From assembly GCF_032854445.1 (NCBI RefSeq), contig NC_088297.1, positions 25,725,915 through 25,789,914 of the forward strand: DNA of 64,000 nt, written 5' to 3'. The notes beneath the pieces are model-generated. The model made no database searches and was not told the origin of the DNA. It saw only the letters and a program-made list of their open reading frames with translations. Source of the DNA: Liolophura sinensis (Eukaryota; Mollusca; Polyplacophora; Chitonida; Chitonidae). This document shows, in pieces, positions 63,359 through 64,000 of the stretch. The stretch's first letter is position 1, and each line of letters begins with the position of its first letter. The translations under genes were made by a program, and so were the position numbers.

Positions 63359-64000
63359 GTCTGCTCCATGTGGCATTTCAGTTTACTTCTTGTGGTATTT
63401 GTGTCTGTAATTTCAGTACACTGCATGTGGTATTTGTTTCTGTAATTTCAGTCTACTCCATGTGGTATTTGTGCCTATAATTTCAGTCTACTCCATGTAG
63501 TATTTATGTCTATAATTCTAGTCTACTCCATGTGGTATTTGTATCTATAATTCCAATCTACTCCATGTGGTATTTGTTTCTGTAATTTCAGTCTACTCCA
63601 TGTGGTATTTGTATCTTTAATTTCTGTATACTGCATGTGGTATTTGTTTCTGTAATTTCGGTCTACAGCATGTGGTATTTGTGTCTATAATTTCAGTGTA
63701 CTCCATATGGTATTTGTGCATATAATTTCAGTCTACTCCATATGGTATTAATGTCTATAATTCCAGTCTACTCCATGTGGTATGTTTGTCTATAATTGTA
63801 GTGTACTCCATGTGGTATTTATATTTATAATTTCAGTATACTCCATGTGGTATTTGTGTCTATAATTCCAGTCTACTCCATGTGGTATTTGTGTCTATGA
63901 TTTCAGTGTACTCCATGTGGTATTTGTTTCTGTAATTCCTGTCTACTCCATGTGGTATTTCTGTCTGTAATTTCAGTCTACTCCATGTGGTATTTGTGTC
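63359..64000. repeat. About 35-bp array with acceptor-like strings, runs off the window
   Basis: Units read TCTACTCCATGTGGTATTTG then TGTCTATAATTTCAG. The first unit follows TTTATTTATTTATTTTCAG, a strong pyrimidine-rich acceptor context. About 17 copies are visible. Confidence 0.9.

Overview
This is a eukaryotic, intron-rich animal window, most likely from a mollusc (probably a bivalve). The case rests on AT-rich DNA with frequent TACATGTA words, GT-AG introns, many degraded copies of one tRNA-derived SINE whose 3' end reads like GTTTTACGCCGTACTnAAGAATATTT (a type I associate with molluscan genomes), and an extreme density of minisatellites. Species cannot be named from the sequence.

Three genes can be assembled by splice-phase chaining. 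(1) Positions 1-38837, + strand: the last 27 coding exons of an unconventional myosin, cut at its 5' end by the window edge. The visible 1138 residues run from just before the P-loop through the rest of the motor, one IQ motif, a linker, a SMAD-type MH2-like domain (exons 29899-33202) and a basic C-terminal tail. All exon phases join without a stop. A myosin motor fused to an MH2-like domain is the main discovery of the window. (2) Positions 58650-45555, - strand: a complete aldo-keto reductase, one 5' non-coding exon plus six coding exons, 283 residues, with an intact Asp/Tyr/Lys/His catalytic set. (3) From 59204, + strand: the first three coding exons (143 residues) of an unrecognised gene that leaves the window; it is head to head with the reductase and about 0.55 kb away.

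About half of the window is tandem repeat, in roughly 30 arrays. The second discovery is that five arrays start exactly at an exon's 3' end and carry that exon end plus its 5' splice site in every unit (myosin exons at 4797, 14999, 27714 and 34268; reductase exon at 51097). In two of them (121-bp array at 4933-5990; 97-bp array at 27823-29416) each unit also has an AG placed so that splicing it in would add an in-frame 33-nt or 51-nt cassette. The largest array (48 bp, about 8.1 kb, 19325-27462) looks like an amplified SINE head: it runs directly into a SINE body, and a SINE with a duplicated head lies at 10951-11180.

Region by region: 1-17.9 kb myosin motor and IQ exons with arrays in several introns; 17.9-27.7 kb one giant intron made of a 30-bp and a 48-bp satellite; 27.7-38.8 kb linker, MH2-like and tail exons; 38.8-45.5 kb myosin 3' region and spacer with a 200-bp pyrimidine-rich array; 45.5-58.7 kb reductase with repeat-filled introns and a non-LTR retrotransposon remnant; 58.7-59.2 kb divergent promoter region; 59.2-64 kb the start of the third gene with two more arrays. 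Nothing in the sequence links the three genes in one pathway.
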